Below are positions 63,789 through 64,000 of a stretch of DNA of 64,000 nt, in pieces. Source of the DNA: Aestuariirhabdus haliotis (GTDB lineage: Bacteria > Pseudomonadota > Gammaproteobacteria > Pseudomonadales > Aestuariirhabdaceae). The notes beneath the pieces are model-generated. The model was not told where the DNA came from. It saw nothing but the letters and a program-made list of their open reading frames with translations, and ran no database searches. Position numbers and translations under genes: made by a program. The number at the start of each line of letters is the position of its first letter. The first letter of the stretch is position 1. Location of the stretch: NCBI RefSeq assembly GCF_023509475.1, contig NZ_JAKSDZ010000010.1:22010-86009 (forward strand). The letters are read 5' to 3'.

Positions 63789-64000
63789 TTAAGGCACCTC
63801 TGATTAATTCGGATAGATCTCTGCGGATCCTAGAAATGGTTTTTATCAAGGCGAAGCTTGCCGTTCATGTCGAGACCTGAACAAGGGCTTCAACACCGAG
63901 AAAAGCCATTTTAGGACTGCCCTACGGGGCTTTCAGGCGACCCCAGACTCTTTGTTACGCCTTTTTGAAAGGTCTGGACCTTACTGCAAAGACGTGCCGC
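63789..64000. repeat. MITE-like element, second copy, cut by the window edge
   Basis: The first 212 bases of a second copy of the element at 2694-2962, in the same orientation. It begins TTAAGGCACCTCTGATTAAT and follows the first copy closely over its whole visible length, with scattered substitutions and a one-base length change in the T-run near the middle. The right terminal repeat would lie outside the window. Confidence 0.88.

Overview
The window reads as the chromosome of a Pseudomonadales-like (probably marine or aquatic) gammaproteobacterium. The best argument is gene order: apt, an Fnr/Anr regulator, hemN, a SafE-type membrane protein, ccoSIHG and ccoNOQP follow one another as in Pseudomonas. 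Protein types (GlxK, PdxB, TusA, HtpX, AlaA, cbb3 oxidase, arginine deiminase pathway) fit this. No rRNA, tRNA, CRISPR array, integrase or complete insertion sequence was seen. Species cannot be named from the sequence alone.

Layout. 1-3.0 kb: end of a DksA/TraR zinc-finger gene, a small exported protein, glycerate kinase, an orphan 158-residue protein, then a 269-bp element with 25-bp terminal inverted repeats. A second copy of that element runs off the right edge (63789-64000). 3.0-16.2 kb: a microaerobic respiration block on the minus strand (apt-fnr1, hemN, safE-ccoS-ccoI-ccoH-ccoG, ccoP-ccoQ-ccoO-ccoN, fnr2). Three perfect TTGAT-N4-ATCAA boxes stand in front of hemN, ccoN and fnr2, each with a -10-like hexamer at exactly the class II Fnr distance. 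16.2-28 kb: housekeeping genes (tusA, MATE pump, pdxB, an ATP-NAD kinase-like gene, htpX, alaA, a glutathione peroxidase with an OhrR-like regulator, and a hybrid histidine kinase). 28-34 kb: arginine deiminase pathway, arcABC on the minus strand with hairpins in both gene gaps, and divergent arcD across a 1-kb non-coding gap. 34.1-35.2 kb: a ParD-like/zeta-kinase toxin-antitoxin pair.

35.2-61.0 kb is a surface polysaccharide (O-antigen or capsule type) locus, all on the plus strand and visibly AT-rich in its middle. It encodes: a 2,3-diamino-uronic acid pathway (TviB/WbpB/WbpD/WbpE and a WbpI-like epimerase); a second set (acetyltransferase, Gfo/Idh oxidoreductase, 4,6-dehydratase-like SDR, aminotransferase) followed by a NeuD-like acyltransferase, an unknown protein, a KAS III enzyme and a dedicated acyl carrier protein; a Wzx flippase; an asparagine-synthase-like amidotransferase; three glycosyltransferases; an L-QuiNAc (or L-FucNAc) pathway; and a WbpV-WbpL-WbpM initiation module. 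Four transferases match roughly four nucleotide-sugar routes, which suggests a tetrasaccharide unit. No Wzy polymerase or Wzz is recognisable. G-runs of 12, 10 and 8 bases lie inside wzx, wbpL and wbpM; the first two look like candidate phase-variation tracts. The locus is followed by an APS kinase and an SLC13-type (possibly sulfate) permease.

The most unusual system is the KAS III-ACP-acyltransferase module at 43.3-45.7 kb, which I infer makes a non-acetyl N-acyl group for an amino sugar.
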